DNA of 64,000 bases from Clostridia bacterium (GCA_026416815.1 JAOAEJ010000046.1:51665-115664), one strand, 5' to 3'; shown: positions 1 to 9,576, counted from the stretch's first letter. The notes: generated by a model not told the origin, from the letters alone. Numbers and translations are program-made.

Positions 1-63
1 ACTGTTACTGCATGAAGCAGCAAACAAAGCACATAATATTATAGCTGAAATTTTCCTAATCAT
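1..63 (-). CDS. N-terminus of a lipoprotein (partial)
   Basis: Only the first 21 codons are in the window; the gene runs off the left edge. The translated start is a short basic head (M-I-R-K), a hydrophobic run and a lipobox-like L-F-A-A-S-C, the pattern of a signal peptidase II lipoprotein precursor. The ATG at 61-63 is preceded by a G-rich ribosome binding site (seven Gs) at 70-76. It lies 45 bp downstream of ruvA in the same direction, so it may be co-transcribed with ruvCA. Nothing can be said about its function. Confidence 0.6.
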   Translation of the reverse strand, partial: MIRKISAIILCALFAASCSNS

Positions 64-108
64 ACTTGCCCCCCCTTGCAGAATGCACAATATGGAATAG
101 TTCACACC

Positions 109-714
109 TTATCTCACAAGACCCTTTAGCGCTAACTTTATTATTGCCTCAAGTTCCATGTCATCGGTGTACACAGCAGATACTGCTCTACTTGCCTCCA
201 GTGGAGTATATCCTAGTACCATTAAGGCACTGATAGCCTCCGATACCCTTGAATTTTCACGGCTTTCAACTGCTTTATCTTCCTTAATCTCGTTCACTGC
301 CATAAGCTGTTCTTTCTTTATCTTATCCTTAAGCTCCAGTATTATCCTCTGAGCCATTTTGTTTCCTATTCCCTGTGCTTTTGTGAGTGTCTTCGCATCG
401 TCGGTGATTACAGCAAGTCCAAACTTGGAAGGCGATACCGAAGATAATACAGATATAGCAGCTTTGGGGCCTACCCCGGATACTGAGATTAGAAGTTCGA
501 ACATCCCTAGTTCTTCCTGGGTCAGGAACCCATACAAACTCATTATATCCTCTCTCACATAGAGGTGAGTATAGATTTTTACCTGTCCACCGATTGAACC
601 TATCGCTTCAATTGTGGAAAGTGAGGTATATATTTTATAGCCTATTCCATTGGCTTCAACTACTACGTACTCATTATGCTTGTATTCAAGATTACCTTTT
701 ATATATGCAAACAA
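109..714 (-). CDS. ruvA: Holliday junction DNA helicase subunit RuvA
   Basis: RuvA tetramers bind four-way DNA junctions and load the RuvB motor for branch migration. The 201-residue product has the usual length and layout: an N-terminal OB fold (starting F-A-Y-I-K-G), two helix-hairpin-helix segments around VSGVGPKAA and AQGIGNKMA, and the C-terminal RuvB-contacting domain ending in L-A-L-K-G-L-V. A longer reading from GTG at 735 would place the start inside the Shine-Dalgarno sequence, so I take the TTG at 712-714, seven bases after GGGAGGAG, which also gives the family N-terminus. It follows ruvC by 34 bp in one operon; ruvB is not in the window. Confidence 0.95.
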   Translation of the reverse strand: MFAYIKGNLEYKHNEYVVVEANGIGYKIYTSLSTIEAIGSIGGQVKIYTHLYVREDIMSLYGFLTQEELGMFELLISVSGVGPKAAISVLSSVSPSKFGLAVITDDAKTLTKAQGIGNKMAQRIILELKDKIKKEQLMAVNEIKEDKAVESRENSRVSEAISALMVLGYTPLEASRAVSAVYTDDMELEAIIKLALKGLVR

Positions 715-748
715 ATTACTACTCCTCCCTGGCACTGCTTTGTTAGTT

Positions 749-1237
749 TTATTTATAATACGACGTCATTTTATAGGAATGCCCGTGGCATACAGCTATT
801 GCAAGGGCATCGGCTACGTCATCAGGCTTTGGTACTGCCGGTAAGTTCAAAATAACCTTAACCATTTGCTGCATTTGAACCTTGTCTGCCCGCCCATATC
901 CTGCCACAGCTTGTTTGACCTGCAAGGGTGTGTATTCGAATACTTCCACTCCCGCCCTGGCAGCCGCAAGCACTGCTACACCCCTTCCATGTCCTACCGT
1001 AAGCGCTGTTTTTATATTTTTATTAAAGAATAGTTCTTCAATCGAAATCGCCTCAGGTTTATATTTTTCTATAATTTCTTCTAACCCATTGCTTAACGCC
1101 AGCAATCTCTGAGGTAAGGGTGTTTTGGCCTCAGTTGTTACAGCCCCATAGTCAATTACCGAAAATTTGTTCCCCTCATATTTTACTATACCATATCCGG
1201 TAATTGCAAATCCAGGGTCTATCCCCATTATAACCAT
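749..1237 (-). CDS. ruvC: Crossover junction endodeoxyribonuclease RuvC
   Basis: RuvC is the dimeric, metal-dependent nuclease that cuts Holliday junctions symmetrically after RuvAB branch migration. The 162-residue product carries the four acidic residues of the RNase H-like fold: Asp7 in MGIDPG, Glu67 in SIEELFF, and two Asp in the PDDVADALA segment near the C-terminus. The start at 1237 is chosen because GAAGGG lies just upstream at normal spacing; a seven-codon longer form from 1258 has no good ribosome binding site. It is first in the ruvC-ruvA operon. Confidence 0.95.
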   Translation of the reverse strand: MVIMGIDPGFAITGYGIVKYEGNKFSVIDYGAVTTEAKTPLPQRLLALSNGLEEIIEKYKPEAISIEELFFNKNIKTALTVGHGRGVAVLAAARAGVEVFEYTPLQVKQAVAGYGRADKVQMQQMVKVILNLPAVPKPDDVADALAIAVCHGHSYKMTSYYK

Positions 1238-1267
1238 TAAAAACCCTTCTTTCTTCACTAAAATTTA

Positions 1268-1296
1268 TTGCATATTTATGCAGTGTAATGTATAAT
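1268..1296 (+). promoter_or_regulatory. Candidate argG promoter overlapped by an ARG-box-like palindrome
   Basis: TTGCAT (1268-1273), a 17-base spacer and TATAAT (1291-1296) form a good sigma-A type promoter pointing to argG. The perfect palindrome TGCATATTTATGCA at 1269-1282 covers the -35 box and fits the TGMATWWWWATKCA pattern of ArgR boxes. Transcription would start near 1303, giving a leader of about 358 bases. The ArgR assignment is inference; no argR gene is in the window. Confidence 0.45.
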
Positions 1297-1302
1297 AATA
1301 GA

Positions 1303-1660
1303 AAATTAATTGGTAAAACAAATTTAGTTAACCTGTGAAAATCGAGTGAGATATACATACTTAAAGAATACTGCATCCAACGCATAATCATAACTGCTTT
1401 CAATTATAATTATGCATATGGATAGTTTACTATAAACATAGCGATTTGCCTAAACGGATAAAATCACATTCACAGTACACTATCTATAGAAGGATACATC
1501 TGAAGTGATTTTCCAAGTTATAAAATTACTTCGGAGGCATTGTTTTCAATTGGACAAAGTAGTATTATTATTTTGAGTTTTTTAGTTAAACCTAAAAGCA
1601 AATCTAATATAATCACGATTTTCATAATTTATTCTAACATAATTTGAGGAGGTTATATAT
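1303..1660 (+). other. Long argG leader / gap with repeat remnants
   Basis: No gene was found here. The stretch contains an imperfect inverted repeat whose ends are GATAGTTTAC (from 1421) and GTACACTATC (to about 1489), and a short piece at 1554-1577 matching the ends of the 126-130-bp repeat found at 19671 and 56961. A weak second promoter (GTTAAA, 17 bases, TATAAT at 1608-1613) could start transcription closer to argG. No T-box or other known riboswitch signature was recognised. Confidence 0.4.
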
Positions 1661-2878
1661 ATGAGTAAAAAAGAAAAAGTTATTCTGGCATATTCCGGTG
1701 GATTGGATACATCTATTATTATACCGTGGCTTATGGAGAACTACGACTATGAAGTTATTGCCATGGCTGGTGATGTAGGCCAGGGTGAAGAGCTTGACCC
1801 CTTAAACGAAAAGGCTATAAAAACTGGAGCGAGCAAAATTTATATTGAAGATTTGAAGGAAGAATTCGTAACTGAGTTTATATTCCCAACCCTCAAGGCA
1901 GGAGCGGTATATGAAGGTAAATACCTTCTGGGTACATCCTTCGCAAGACCGGTTATAGCAAAGAGAATGGTTGAAATAGCTGAAAGAGAAGGTGCTGTAG
2001 CTATATGCCACGGCGCTACAGGTAAAGGTAATGACCAGGTAAGGTTTGAGCTTACTGTAAAAGCACTGGCTCCTCACCTTAAAATTATAGCACCTTGGAG
2101 AATATGGGACATAAAATCAAGGGAAGATGCTATAGACTACGCTCAAGCAAGAAATATCCCCATCCCTGTATCCAAAAAAGACAACTATAGCATGGACAGA
2201 AACCTGTGGCACTTAAGCCATGAAGGTCAAGACCTCGAAGATCCATGGAATGAGCCTCAGTATGATAAAATATTAAAACTTATGGTTTCTCCTGAAAAAG
2301 CTCCGGACAAACCAACTTATGTAGAAATATACTTCGAAAAGGGTATTCCTAAGAAGGTTGACGGCGTAGAATATAGCCCTGTAGAATTGATAGAGGTATT
2401 AAACAAGCTTGGCGGAGCAAACGGCGTTGGTATAGTGGATATGGTTGAAAACAGGCTTGTTGGTATGAAATCCAGGGGTGTATACGAAACACCGGGAGGA
2501 GCAATACTTTATGCGGCTCACAGAGAACTTGAACTGTTGTGTATAGATAGGGATACACTGCACTATAAAGACATTGTTTCTCAAAGATTTGCCGAATTAG
2601 TATACTTCGGACAATGGTACACTCCTCTTCGTGAAGCTTTATCAGCTTTTGTAGATGTTACTCAGCAGAATGTTACCGGTACAGTAAGAATGAAGCTTTA
2701 CAAAGGTAACTGTATGCCTGCGGGAGCAAAATCAGACTACTCCCTGTACAGTGAAGAACTGTCTACCTTTGAAAGAGATGAAGTTTACAACCAGAAGGAT
2801 GCCGAAGGCTTCATAAACCTCTTTGGCTTGCCTATGAAGGTCAACGCTATGATGCTGGAAAGAAACAAAAAGAAATAA
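1661..2878 (+). CDS. argG: Argininosuccinate synthase
   Basis: ArgG joins citrulline and aspartate with ATP to give argininosuccinate, the penultimate step of arginine synthesis, in the cytoplasm. The 405-residue product has normal family length and the N-type ATP pyrophosphatase loop AYSGGLDTS at residues 10-18. Conserved segments such as [10 protein letters not shown] and [13 protein letters not shown] text (here N-Y-S-M-D-R-N-L-W) bind substrates. The ATG follows GAGGAGG at eight bases. A perfect 19-bp palindrome separates it from argH, which probably sets the expression ratio of the two. Confidence 0.97.
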   Translation: MSKKEKVILAYSGGLDTSIIIPWLMENYDYEVIAMAGDVGQGEELDPLNEKAIKTGASKIYIEDLKEEFVTEFIFPTLKAGAVYEGKYLLGTSFARPVIAKRMVEIAEREGAVAICHGATGKGNDQVRFELTVKALAPHLKIIAPWRIWDIKSREDAIDYAQARNIPIPVSKKDNYSMDRNLWHLSHEGQDLEDPWNEPQYDKILKLMVSPEKAPDKPTYVEIYFEKGIPKKVDGVEYSPVELIEVLNKLGGANGVGIVDMVENRLVGMKSRGVYETPGGAILYAAHRELELLCIDRDTLHYKDIVSQRFAELVYFGQWYTPLREALSAFVDVTQQNVTGTVRMKLYKGNCMPAGAKSDYSLYSEELSTFERDEVYNQKDAEGFINLFGLPMKVNAMMLERNKKK

Positions 2879-2914
2879 TAGTAAGTAAAAGCTTTATCGT
2901 GAACATTACTTTAA

Positions 2915-2952
2915 AAATCAGGCAAAGACTCTATAGAGTCTTTGCCTGATTT
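2915..2952 (+). terminator. Perfect palindrome between argG and argH
   Basis: Two 19-base arms (AAATCAGGCAAAGACTCTA and its exact complement) sit back to back. The hairpin is followed by only a weak T-rich run, so it may be a partial terminator or an RNA-stabilising structure between the two arginine genes. Confidence 0.7.
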
Positions 2953-2975
2953 ATACTAATATACGAGGTGATATA

Positions 2976-4352
2976 ATGAAGCTTTGGGGCGGCAGGTTTG
3001 CCAAAAGCACTGATAAATCGGTTGATGATTTTAATTCATCTATAAGCTTTGACAGCAGAATGTACAAGCAAGATATCCTTGGTAGTATCGCTCATGCCAA
3101 AATGCTGGGAAAGTGCGGAATCATACCTGAAAAGGATTCGGAGTTGATACAAAAAACTCTGCTTGAAATCCTTGCAGATATAGAAAAGGGTTCTGTGGAA
3201 TTTGAGGTGGATGCCGAAGACATCCATATGAATATAGAAAAAATACTTATATCAAGAATTGGCGATGTTGGAAAAAGGCTTCATACCGGTAGAAGCCGAA
3301 ATGACCAGGTTGCTCTGGATATAAGAATGTATCTTAAAGATGAAATAACAGAGATTAAGAACATGCTTATTTCCCTTGAAAAAAGTATAATTGAATTGGC
3401 TGAAAAACACCTTGATGTCATAATGCCGGGATACACTCACCTTCAAAGGGCTCAGCCCATAACCTTCTCTCATCACATGATGGCCTACTTCCAGATGTTT
3501 AAAAGGGACATCGAAAGGCTGGAGGACTGCTATAAGAGGACAAATGTAATGCCTCTGGGCTCAGGAGCTCTTGCGGGTACTACCTATCCTCTGGATAGGC
3601 ATATGGTAGCTCAGGAGCTTGGATTTGCTTCAATTACCGAAAACAGCCTTGATGGAGTAAGCGATAGAGACTTTGCTGTAGAGTTGTCGTCCTGCCTCTC
3701 TATTGCAATGATGCACCTTAGCAGGTTTAGTGAAGAAATTATTCTTTGGTCTTCCCATGAATTCGGCTTTGTCGAGCTGGACGATGCTTACAGCACAGGA
3801 AGCAGCATAATGCCTCAAAAGAAAAACCCTGATGTGGCTGAACTGGTACGTGGTAAAGCCGGAAGGGTTTACGGCGATTTGATGGCCCTGCTTACGGTAA
3901 TGAAGTCCCTTCCACTTGCATACAATAAAGACATGCAGGAGGACAAGGAGGCTATATTTGACGCTGTTGATACCGTCAAAATGTGTCTACCCGTCTTCAC
4001 CAAAATGATTGCTACTATGAGAATCCGTAGAGAAAACATGTATAAGGCAGCTCAAGGTGGCTTTACTAATGCTACCGACATAGCTGATTACCTCGTAAAG
4101 AAAGGTATTCCTTTCAGGGATGCCCATGAAATCATAGGTAAAATGGTACTGTATTGTATACAGAATAGCAAGGTTATTGATGACCTTACAATGGATGAAT
4201 TCAAGACCTTCTCCGCAGCTATTGAGGAGGATGTGTATACCGAAATTAGTCTTGAAAAATGCGTATCCGGCAGAAATATCCCTGGAGGTCCGGCTAAGGA
4301 GAGTGTATTGGCCTCCATAGAAAATGGAAAAAAATTCATAAATACACTTTAG
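2976..4352 (+). CDS. argH: Argininosuccinate lyase
   Basis: ArgH cleaves argininosuccinate to arginine and fumarate, the last step of the pathway. The 458-residue product has the fumarase/aspartase superfamily signature [12 protein letters not shown] near residues 277-288, containing the catalytic serine loop, plus the N-terminal LWGGRF motif and the [12 protein letters not shown] segment expected of ArgH. The start ATG follows GAGGTGAT at close spacing. It lies 97 bp after argG on the same strand. The 3' end faces a minus-strand small gene across a shared terminator. Confidence 0.97.
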   Translation: MKLWGGRFAKSTDKSVDDFNSSISFDSRMYKQDILGSIAHAKMLGKCGIIPEKDSELIQKTLLEILADIEKGSVEFEVDAEDIHMNIEKILISRIGDVGKRLHTGRSRNDQVALDIRMYLKDEITEIKNMLISLEKSIIELAEKHLDVIMPGYTHLQRAQPITFSHHMMAYFQMFKRDIERLEDCYKRTNVMPLGSGALAGTTYPLDRHMVAQELGFASITENSLDGVSDRDFAVELSSCLSIAMMHLSRFSEEIILWSSHEFGFVELDDAYSTGSSIMPQKKNPDVAELVRGKAGRVYGDLMALLTVMKSLPLAYNKDMQEDKEAIFDAVDTVKMCLPVFTKMIATMRIRRENMYKAAQGGFTNATDIADYLVKKGIPFRDAHEIIGKMVLYCIQNSKVIDDLTMDEFKTFSAAIEEDVYTEISLEKCVSGRNIPGGPAKESVLASIENGKKFINTL

Positions 4353-4363
4353 TAGGAGTTGAA

Positions 4364-4387
4364 AAGTGCAGCAATTTTGCTGCACTT
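4364..4387. terminator. Convergent terminator after argH
   Basis: AAGTGCAGCAA and TTGCTGCACTT form an 11-bp perfect stem with a two-base loop between the stop of argH and the stop of the small minus-strand gene. It can serve both strands. Confidence 0.75.
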
Positions 4388-4556
4388 ACTGTTTTTCCTT
4401 AATATGTAAACTGACGTTTACTTTGTCTGATTTCATATCTATGTCCAGCTTAAAAATATCTATACCCTTTCTTTGGAGATTTAAAATCAAATCTCTTTTT
4501 ATGCACTCGACTAGCTTCTCATATGGATTTTCTACAAACCGCTGTTTGAAGATCAT
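4386..4556 (-). CDS. Small hypothetical protein (56 aa)
   Basis: A longer open frame reaches back to 4712, but the ATG at 4554-4556 has a very strong ribosome binding site (GGAGGGAG, seven bases to ATG) and the upstream part crosses the terminator of the preceding gene, so the 56-residue form is taken. The product begins M-I-F-K-Q-R-F-V-E-N-P-Y-E-K and is rich in charged residues, with no membrane segment. The alternating pattern near the end (FKLDIDMKSDKVNVSLHI) suggests a beta strand pair. I do not recognise the family. Confidence 0.7.
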   Translation of the reverse strand: MIFKQRFVENPYEKLVECIKRDLILNLQRKGIDIFKLDIDMKSDKVNVSLHIKEKQ

Positions 4557-4683
4557 TATACTCCCTCCATTTTTTCTCCTCTTCAAATATGTTACAGCAT
4601 TTCCCTCTGCTTGTATAACATTTCCATAGCCACCCTGCAGCACAACGCATTCAAAGCCCTGTTTACTGCCTATTGCTGAAAAT

Positions 4684-4734
4684 AAAAGAGTGTATATGGT
4701 ACAATCTTGCATATGTACCTATATACACTCTTTT
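4684..4734. terminator. Strong bidirectional hairpin
   Basis: AAAAGAGTGTATA pairs with its complement ending in TATACACTCTTTT, with an inner GGTACA/TGTACC extension and a ten-base loop. On the minus strand it is followed by TTTTATTTT and would end transcription of the 103-residue gene at 4776-5087. Confidence 0.75.
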
Positions 4735-4775
4735 ATTTATGAATCCAAAATTATCTTTGTATCCGCAATATTGCC

Positions 4776-5087
4776 TTATGACATTTTAACTTTCTTATCT
4801 ATAGCTTTCCCCAGACTATACCATGAATCCCTTAGCTTAAACCTCATCTCCTCATCAAGAGTTCTTTCAATCAAATCGTTTAAATTCTTTCTCATAACGA
4901 TATATTCCCTGATTTGAAACTCTTCCTTCCCTAGCAACTCTTCCATTTGGGTTATCCAGCCATTTATATTTCCTGCTCCTATAAACTCTTTGGATACTTT
5001 TTTCTTTAAGTGTGAAATTACAAGCTTTATTGCTTTGTGCTTAACTTGGTTGTCAGTTTGTGGTTTCTTTGCAATACCTTTTGCCAT
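4776..5087 (-). CDS. Hypothetical protein (103 aa)
   Basis: The start at 5087 (M-A-K-G-I-A-K-K) is preferred: AGGGAG sits eight bases upstream, while the nominal GTG at 5096 overlaps that site. The protein is lysine-rich at the N-terminus and predicted largely helical, with a WITQMEELLGKEEFQIREYIVM segment and no signal peptide or membrane span. Residue pattern does not match a family I can name. It is a single-gene unit between a terminator downstream and an AT-rich promoter region upstream. Confidence 0.65.
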   Translation of the reverse strand: MAKGIAKKPQTDNQVKHKAIKLVISHLKKKVSKEFIGAGNINGWITQMEELLGKEEFQIREYIVMRKNLNDLIERTLDEEMRFKLRDSWYSLGKAIDKKVKMS

Positions 5088-5213
5088 ATTAAACACTCCC
5101 TATAATTTGTATTATAAGTCAGTTGTTTATTATAAACAGTAAAATAGCCGTAATTTATTATATTTCAATTTATAAAATATTATAATATATCTTCCGAAAT
5201 AAATACCCATAAT

Positions 5214-5250
5214 AAAAAGCCCCCTTTCTAATTTAAAGAAAAGGAGCTCA
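5214..5250 (-). terminator. Terminator of the deacetylase gene
   Basis: On the minus strand GAGCTCCTTTTCT pairs imperfectly with AGAAAGGGGGCT and is followed by TTTTTAT. Confidence 0.65.
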
Positions 5251-5261
5251 ATTTATATGCT

Positions 5262-6392
5262 TTAATACACTACCAGTTGCTTTCCGTTGAGTTTGTTTTT
5301 ATCCACCGCTTCCTCCCTGGACTTCGGTACCGTTACAGTATTTGGATCGCCGTCACTTACGTACTGCTCACCAACTGACAGGTTTTTAAGCCACCACGCA
5401 AGGTCGGTGTCTACAGGTTTGATACCTGAAGCTCTTACTCTATGGGTAGATAGCGGGTTAAACTTCTTGCTTACGGGAGAATAGGTCGGATCCCAACCAA
5501 CTTCCATAATAGCGCGATTTTCATAGCTTACGCCTTCAAATTCTCCCTTAGCAACATAACCCTGCAAGTCTTTTGTAGCATTTCCAAAAGGTAGTGCCAA
5601 CGAGCCAAGCTTATAATCGGGTACAAGCTCAAGCATTTTCTTATGGTTCCCCCCTACTTCCTGAAGGACCTTTTCTGCAGTCTTTACCTCTCTTAGGTTA
5701 ATATGGGTCAATGTATGGTTTCCAATTTCAAAGCCCTGGTCTATCAGGTATTTTAATCTCTCATTTACTGTTCCCTTGCCCTCAAAGGTTCCCAATCCAA
5801 GGTTTACATAGAATGTTCCTTTGAGCCCGAAATCAGGATGAGTCTTATTGAATTCCTCCATAATCCCGACGGCAGACTGTTTGTTTGCTACAAGCTTGCC
5901 ACCCTCTTCTACCAGGTTAAACTGCCCCGATGTCCCGTCATCAAAGGTAAACATCATAGGTATACAACCTGCAGGAACAGATATATTATTATTTAAATAA
6001 TCATTCACGTTTACAAGTCGATAGTTTTTATCATACAGGGTTTGAAGTAACTTTCTGAACTCATCAAAGGTTGTAGTATATTCACCGTTATCATATTTTG
6101 TAGGGGTAAAGGATTCTACAAAATTATGAAACATTACCACCATAATCTTACCCGTTTCGTTAGGCTTTACTTTAGAGAGGTCAATACTGGGTTTTGGTGT
6201 AGCTGTACGGGCATTGGTATCGTTGCCTTGCGGTACTGGAGTACTGCTGCCTTGATTATCAGTAGGCTTTGTACTCTGAATGGTATTCTGTGCAGAATTG
6301 TTCTTTTCTGGTTCTACTTTGCTGCCGCAGCCTGATAGTAGGATTGAAGCCGAAATCACTAAGGCCGGAATTATTTTTGCGAATTTACTCAT
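5262..6392 (-). CDS. Polysaccharide deacetylase lipoprotein
   Basis: Likely a membrane-anchored extracellular NodB-type hydrolase acting on N- or O-acetylated cell-wall sugar polymers. Residues 1-22 are a lipoprotein signal ending in L-L-S-G-C; a Ser/Thr/Pro/Asn-rich linker follows to about residue 75. The NodB domain shows MFTFDDGTSGQ near residue 148 (the FDD metal-binding motif) and the H-x-x-x-H-type GNHTLTH near residue 228. At 376 residues it is normal for linker-bearing members. GGAG lies eight bases before ATG. The substrate cannot be read from the sequence. Confidence 0.85.
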   Translation of the reverse strand: MSKFAKIIPALVISASILLSGCGSKVEPEKNNSAQNTIQSTKPTDNQGSSTPVPQGNDTNARTATPKPSIDLSKVKPNETGKIMVVMFHNFVESFTPTKYDNGEYTTTFDEFRKLLQTLYDKNYRLVNVNDYLNNNISVPAGCIPMMFTFDDGTSGQFNLVEEGGKLVANKQSAVGIMEEFNKTHPDFGLKGTFYVNLGLGTFEGKGTVNERLKYLIDQGFEIGNHTLTHINLREVKTAEKVLQEVGGNHKKMLELVPDYKLGSLALPFGNATKDLQGYVAKGEFEGVSYENRAIMEVGWDPTYSPVSKKFNPLSTHRVRASGIKPVDTDLAWWLKNLSVGEQYVSDGDPNTVTVPKSREEAVDKNKLNGKQLVVY

Positions 6393-6904
6393 TTATGCTC
6401 ACTCCATCCTTTATGTAAGACGGAACCATGCTTGGAAGACAGCTTTTTAAAACCAGATGTGACTTTTACTCTGGGGGGAGGAAGGGATCACGTCAACTGC
6501 TTGCGTGACAAAAATTGATACGTAATTTTTACGGTATGATTTTCATTTAAAGCAGTTTTTAAAACAAGCTGTTTATAACGCCCTAAGGCTACTTCCAAAG
6601 CATAGGTTCCATTTTTCTTAATTATACAAAATGATTCGTATCAATTCAAATATAATTTATACCTAATCAGCGATTCATAACCAATTTCAATTCAGAAATC
6701 TATCAGGCTTTTATCTGTATATACTTTTAAATCATTGACTACTCCAGCGTTTATAGCAGTTTTACCTTTATATGGTCCCTTGGCAGTACCATAAATTCCA
6801 TACTAAAAACTATGGTGAATCATTTTTAGTTTTGGACTCTTAGCTTGTAAATAATACAGTAGTTTACTGTAAATTATCTTTAATACCTAACGTATAAAAA
6901 ATAA
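6393..6904. other. Gap without a recognised gene; several hairpins
   Basis: About 510 bp without a convincing gene. Short inverted repeats are visible: ATCACG/CGTGAC around 6486-6510, AAAAATT/AATTTTT at about 6510-6530, and ACAGTA/TACTGT around 6848-6862. An open frame on the minus strand (6692-6802, 36 codons) has no start codon and might be a gene relic. No riboswitch signature was recognised. Confidence 0.35.
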
Positions 6905-6944
6905 AAGCCGCGTTTCAATATCCTGCAGATATGAAATACGGCTT
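6905..6944 (-). terminator. Terminator of the MFS exporter operon
   Basis: AAGCCG...CGGCTT with an inner TTTCA/TGAAA pairing around CTGCAG; on the minus strand it is followed by TTTTATTTTTT. Confidence 0.8.
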
Positions 6945-6971
6945 CCACGTAAAACCACCTTGGTATTTAGC

Positions 6972-8588
6972 TTATTCAGCCATCTCAAGATTGCCCGGTA
7001 TATTCATTCCTTGACTGCTTTCCTCATTTTGTTTGCTTGTCTGTCTACCTTTAAGCGGTATTTCTTTAAGGAACAGTATAGTTATAAACCCTATCACCGA
7101 TATAACTATGCATATGAGGAAAACCTGATGTAAAGAGCTTGTTATTATTTCCTTAACCTGATCCATCAGCTTATCAAATAAACCAATCGCGGCCTCGGGC
7201 ATATGCTGCCTTACAGCATTTATAGCTTCAACGTTGGTTAGAGCTTGCGGATCTCTAAAAAATCCTTTAAGTTCTTCATTAGGAACTCTACTTAAATCAA
7301 TTTCACTTAAGCCCTTATTCATGTGTGATATCATTACCGAACCGAAAATTGCAGAGCTTATGGTAGCACCAATATTTCTAAAGAACTGCATCGCAGATGT
7401 CACTATACCCAACTGGCTTTGGGGGAATGCATTTTGTACAGTAATGTTTATTATAGGCATAATCACTCCAATACCTATACCTAACACAATCATATATAGG
7501 GTTATGGTTGTGTTTGATGTTTTCATGTCTATAGTAGCCATAAGAACTGCACCTATAACGGAAAGGATAAAACCGCCTACGGCCATTAACTTGTATTTAC
7601 CCACTCTTGAGATTAACTGACCGGCGATTATGCTTGCGATTACGAGACTTAGCATCATAGGGGTTGTAACCATGCCTGATGTTGAAGCCGATGAGCCTAT
7701 AACTACCTGTACAAACAACGGTATAAACATGACCGCACCAAACATAAGGGAGTTGCTCAAAAACCCTGCAAGGGAAGAAATATTGAATACCGAACTTTTA
7801 AAGAGCGATAGCGGTATTATCGGTTCTGCTGCTTTTGACTCAATATATCCGAAAACTATAAGCATTACCGTTGAAAACACCAACATGCCTATTATCTGTG
7901 GAGAAAGCCACTCATAATCTTTTCCTGCCCATGTAAACGCCAAGAGCATAGGAACCAAAGATACTATAAGTGCTGCTGCACCGGCATAATCTATAACTCT
8001 TTTTAACGAGGTATCTTTTAAGTACGGAAGTGCTACAAACATAGTAACCATAGCAGCAATACCAACGGGTATATTTACGTAAAACACCCATCTCCAGTTA
8101 AGATTGTCTGTGATATAACCGCCCAGAGTAGGCCCTACCACACTGGAAAGGCCGAATACCGAAACGACTATTCCCATGTATTTTGCTCTTTCTGCGGGTG
8201 AAAACATGTCACCCACAATAGCAAATGCATTGGACATAAGTATTCCCCCGCCGATACCCTGAAGCCCTCTGAATATTATCAACTGCATCATAGTTTGAGA
8301 TAATCCGCATAAGGCCGAAGCAATAAGGAAAATAATCAATCCTATAAAATATATGGGCTTGCGTCCGTATATGTCAGCCATCTTGCCAAATATGGGGATT
8401 ACTATTGTGGAACACAACATATAGGCTGTAAATGGCCATGCATACTTATCCATTCCGTGAAGGTCGTTAATAACCTTTGGCATTGCAGTACCTACTATCG
8501 TACTGTCAAGCGCAGCAAGTAGAACACTGAGCATTACCCCGATCATAACAAATATTACTCTCTTTTTACTTAAATTAGTCATTGTCAT
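6972..8588 (-). CDS. MFS drug exporter, DHA2 (EmrB/QacA) family
   Basis: A proton-driven multidrug exporter of the inner membrane with 14 predicted transmembrane helices over 538 residues, the length typical of DHA2 members. The sequence shows the family motif LDSTIVGTAMP in helix 1, the loop motif GKMADIYGRKPIY between helices 2 and 3, and the antiporter motif region GLSSVVGPTLGGY in helix 5. The ATG shares one base with the stop of the MarR gene (TAATG), so the two are translationally coupled. MarR control through the TTAACTAT sites upstream is likely. The substrate is unknown. Confidence 0.9.
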   Translation of the reverse strand: MTMTNLSKKRVIFVMIGVMLSVLLAALDSTIVGTAMPKVINDLHGMDKYAWPFTAYMLCSTIVIPIFGKMADIYGRKPIYFIGLIIFLIASALCGLSQTMMQLIIFRGLQGIGGGILMSNAFAIVGDMFSPAERAKYMGIVVSVFGLSSVVGPTLGGYITDNLNWRWVFYVNIPVGIAAMVTMFVALPYLKDTSLKRVIDYAGAAALIVSLVPMLLAFTWAGKDYEWLSPQIIGMLVFSTVMLIVFGYIESKAAEPIIPLSLFKSSVFNISSLAGFLSNSLMFGAVMFIPLFVQVVIGSSASTSGMVTTPMMLSLVIASIIAGQLISRVGKYKLMAVGGFILSVIGAVLMATIDMKTSNTTITLYMIVLGIGIGVIMPIINITVQNAFPQSQLGIVTSAMQFFRNIGATISSAIFGSVMISHMNKGLSEIDLSRVPNEELKGFFRDPQALTNVEAINAVRQHMPEAAIGLFDKLMDQVKEIITSSLHQVFLICIVISVIGFITILFLKEIPLKGRQTSKQNEESSQGMNIPGNLEMAE

Positions 8589-9046
8589 TACTTTCTTTCC
8601 TCCAAATCAATTTTTGAAATTATATTCTTAATATTCTCAAGCGAAACTGACAGCACACCCAGATCATCATCCTCCAGATTGGATAGCTTTGTCTTGATAC
8701 TAGTTTTTTTTCGTTCCTTTATATCCTTTATATACTCTTTACCTTCCTCCGTGAGCTGTATATTTATTACCCTTCTATCCTCTTTATCCGGCAGTCTTTC
8801 TACTAAACCTTCACTGATAAGCTTGTCTAACAAAATTGTCATGTGAGGCTTTGAAATGAACAGCTTTTTTCCAGCCTCCGAAATTGGCATTGCCCCAAGT
8901 CTGTTCAGCATGAACATAATATCAAAATGTGGTCGGGTTATTTCCTTACTTGGAGCTACATCCTGCAGCTTTAAAATATTTTTATGAAACAACGGAAATA
9001 AGGCCATTAAATTATCAGCTATAACATCCAGATTATCATTTTCCAA
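8588..9046 (-). CDS. MarR-family transcriptional regulator
   Basis: A 152-residue winged-helix dimeric repressor, probably controlling itself and the exporter it precedes. The wing and recognition helix are visible as PHMTILLDKLISEGLVERLPD followed by KEDRRVINIQLTEEG, the classic MarR DR-R segment. The start is TTG at 9044-9046, seven bases after GGAGGCG. The stop overlaps the start of the MFS gene by one base. Three copies of a TTAACTAT-type site lie just upstream and are the likely operators. The inducing ligand is not deducible. Confidence 0.9.
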   Translation of the reverse strand: MENDNLDVIADNLMALFPLFHKNILKLQDVAPSKEITRPHFDIMFMLNRLGAMPISEAGKKLFISKPHMTILLDKLISEGLVERLPDKEDRRVINIQLTEEGKEYIKDIKERKKTSIKTKLSNLEDDDLGVLSVSLENIKNIISKIDLEERK

Positions 9047-9072
9047 TTATTTTCGCCTCCGAGAATATTTAT

Positions 9073-9172
9073 TAACTATTTTAACAATATATATTGCGAT
9101 AAGTATTTTACATAGAAAGCCTTATTAGCAGTTAAATAGTTAAAATAATTAATAGTTAATTTTTTTAACTAT
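9073..9172 (-). promoter_or_regulatory. Candidate MarR operators
   Basis: A perfect palindrome with arms ATAGTTAA/TTAACTAT and a five-base T spacer lies at 9152-9172. Related copies are TTAACTATTTTAAC at 9073-9086 and GTTAAATAGTTAA at 9131-9143 in opposite orientation. Position directly upstream of the MarR-family gene suggests autoregulation; this is inference. Confidence 0.55.
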
Positions 9173-9364
9173 TTTAGTATAACACTCATTATTAGTAATT
9201 TCAATATTATATCCAAAATTTATATTAAAATTATCAACAGCTTCCAAGTAAAATATGTTCTTACCTTATATGCTATAAACAGCTAACTTTCATGTAGTAT
9301 AAAGATTACGCGAATTTGATAAAATAGTAGTGCGGTTAAACTTAGTGCCAAGGAGCAAAAAATT

Positions 9365-9574
9365 ATGAGTAACGATATTTATAGAAACAAGAAGGATTTT
9401 GCCCGTGAGGAATTCGCAACTGAATTGCCAAGGCCTAAAGGAATTCCACACCCAAGGGAAATCAATTCCCAGAAGGCACAGTTTCAAAGCTATGGTACTC
9501 CAGGAATGGTTGAAAGAAAAGATAAGAAGACCAAAATGCACGAAAAGCTAAACAATAATGAATCGGGCCATTAA
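9365..9574 (+). CDS. Small charged hypothetical protein (69 aa)
   Basis: A monocistronic gene with AAGGAG nine bases before ATG and a strong terminator overlapping the stop. The 69-residue product is hydrophilic throughout, with many Lys, Glu, Arg and Pro residues, no cysteine, no membrane span and no obvious fold; it may be disordered. The size, charge and lack of structure recall small spore- or stress-associated proteins, but no family was recognised and the role is unknown. Confidence 0.7.
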   Translation: MSNDIYRNKKDFAREEFATELPRPKGIPHPREINSQKAQFQSYGTPGMVERKDKKTKMHEKLNNNESGH

Positions 9575-9576
9575 AA

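Noticed and set aside
4557..4712. N-terminal extension of the small gene at 4386
   Set aside because: It would run through the terminator of the upstream gene, and a perfect ribosome binding site supports the shorter start.
6692..6802. 36-codon open frame on the minus strand (Y-G-I-Y-G-T-A-K-G-P-Y...)
   Set aside because: No start codon or ribosome binding site; at most a gene relic, too short to name.
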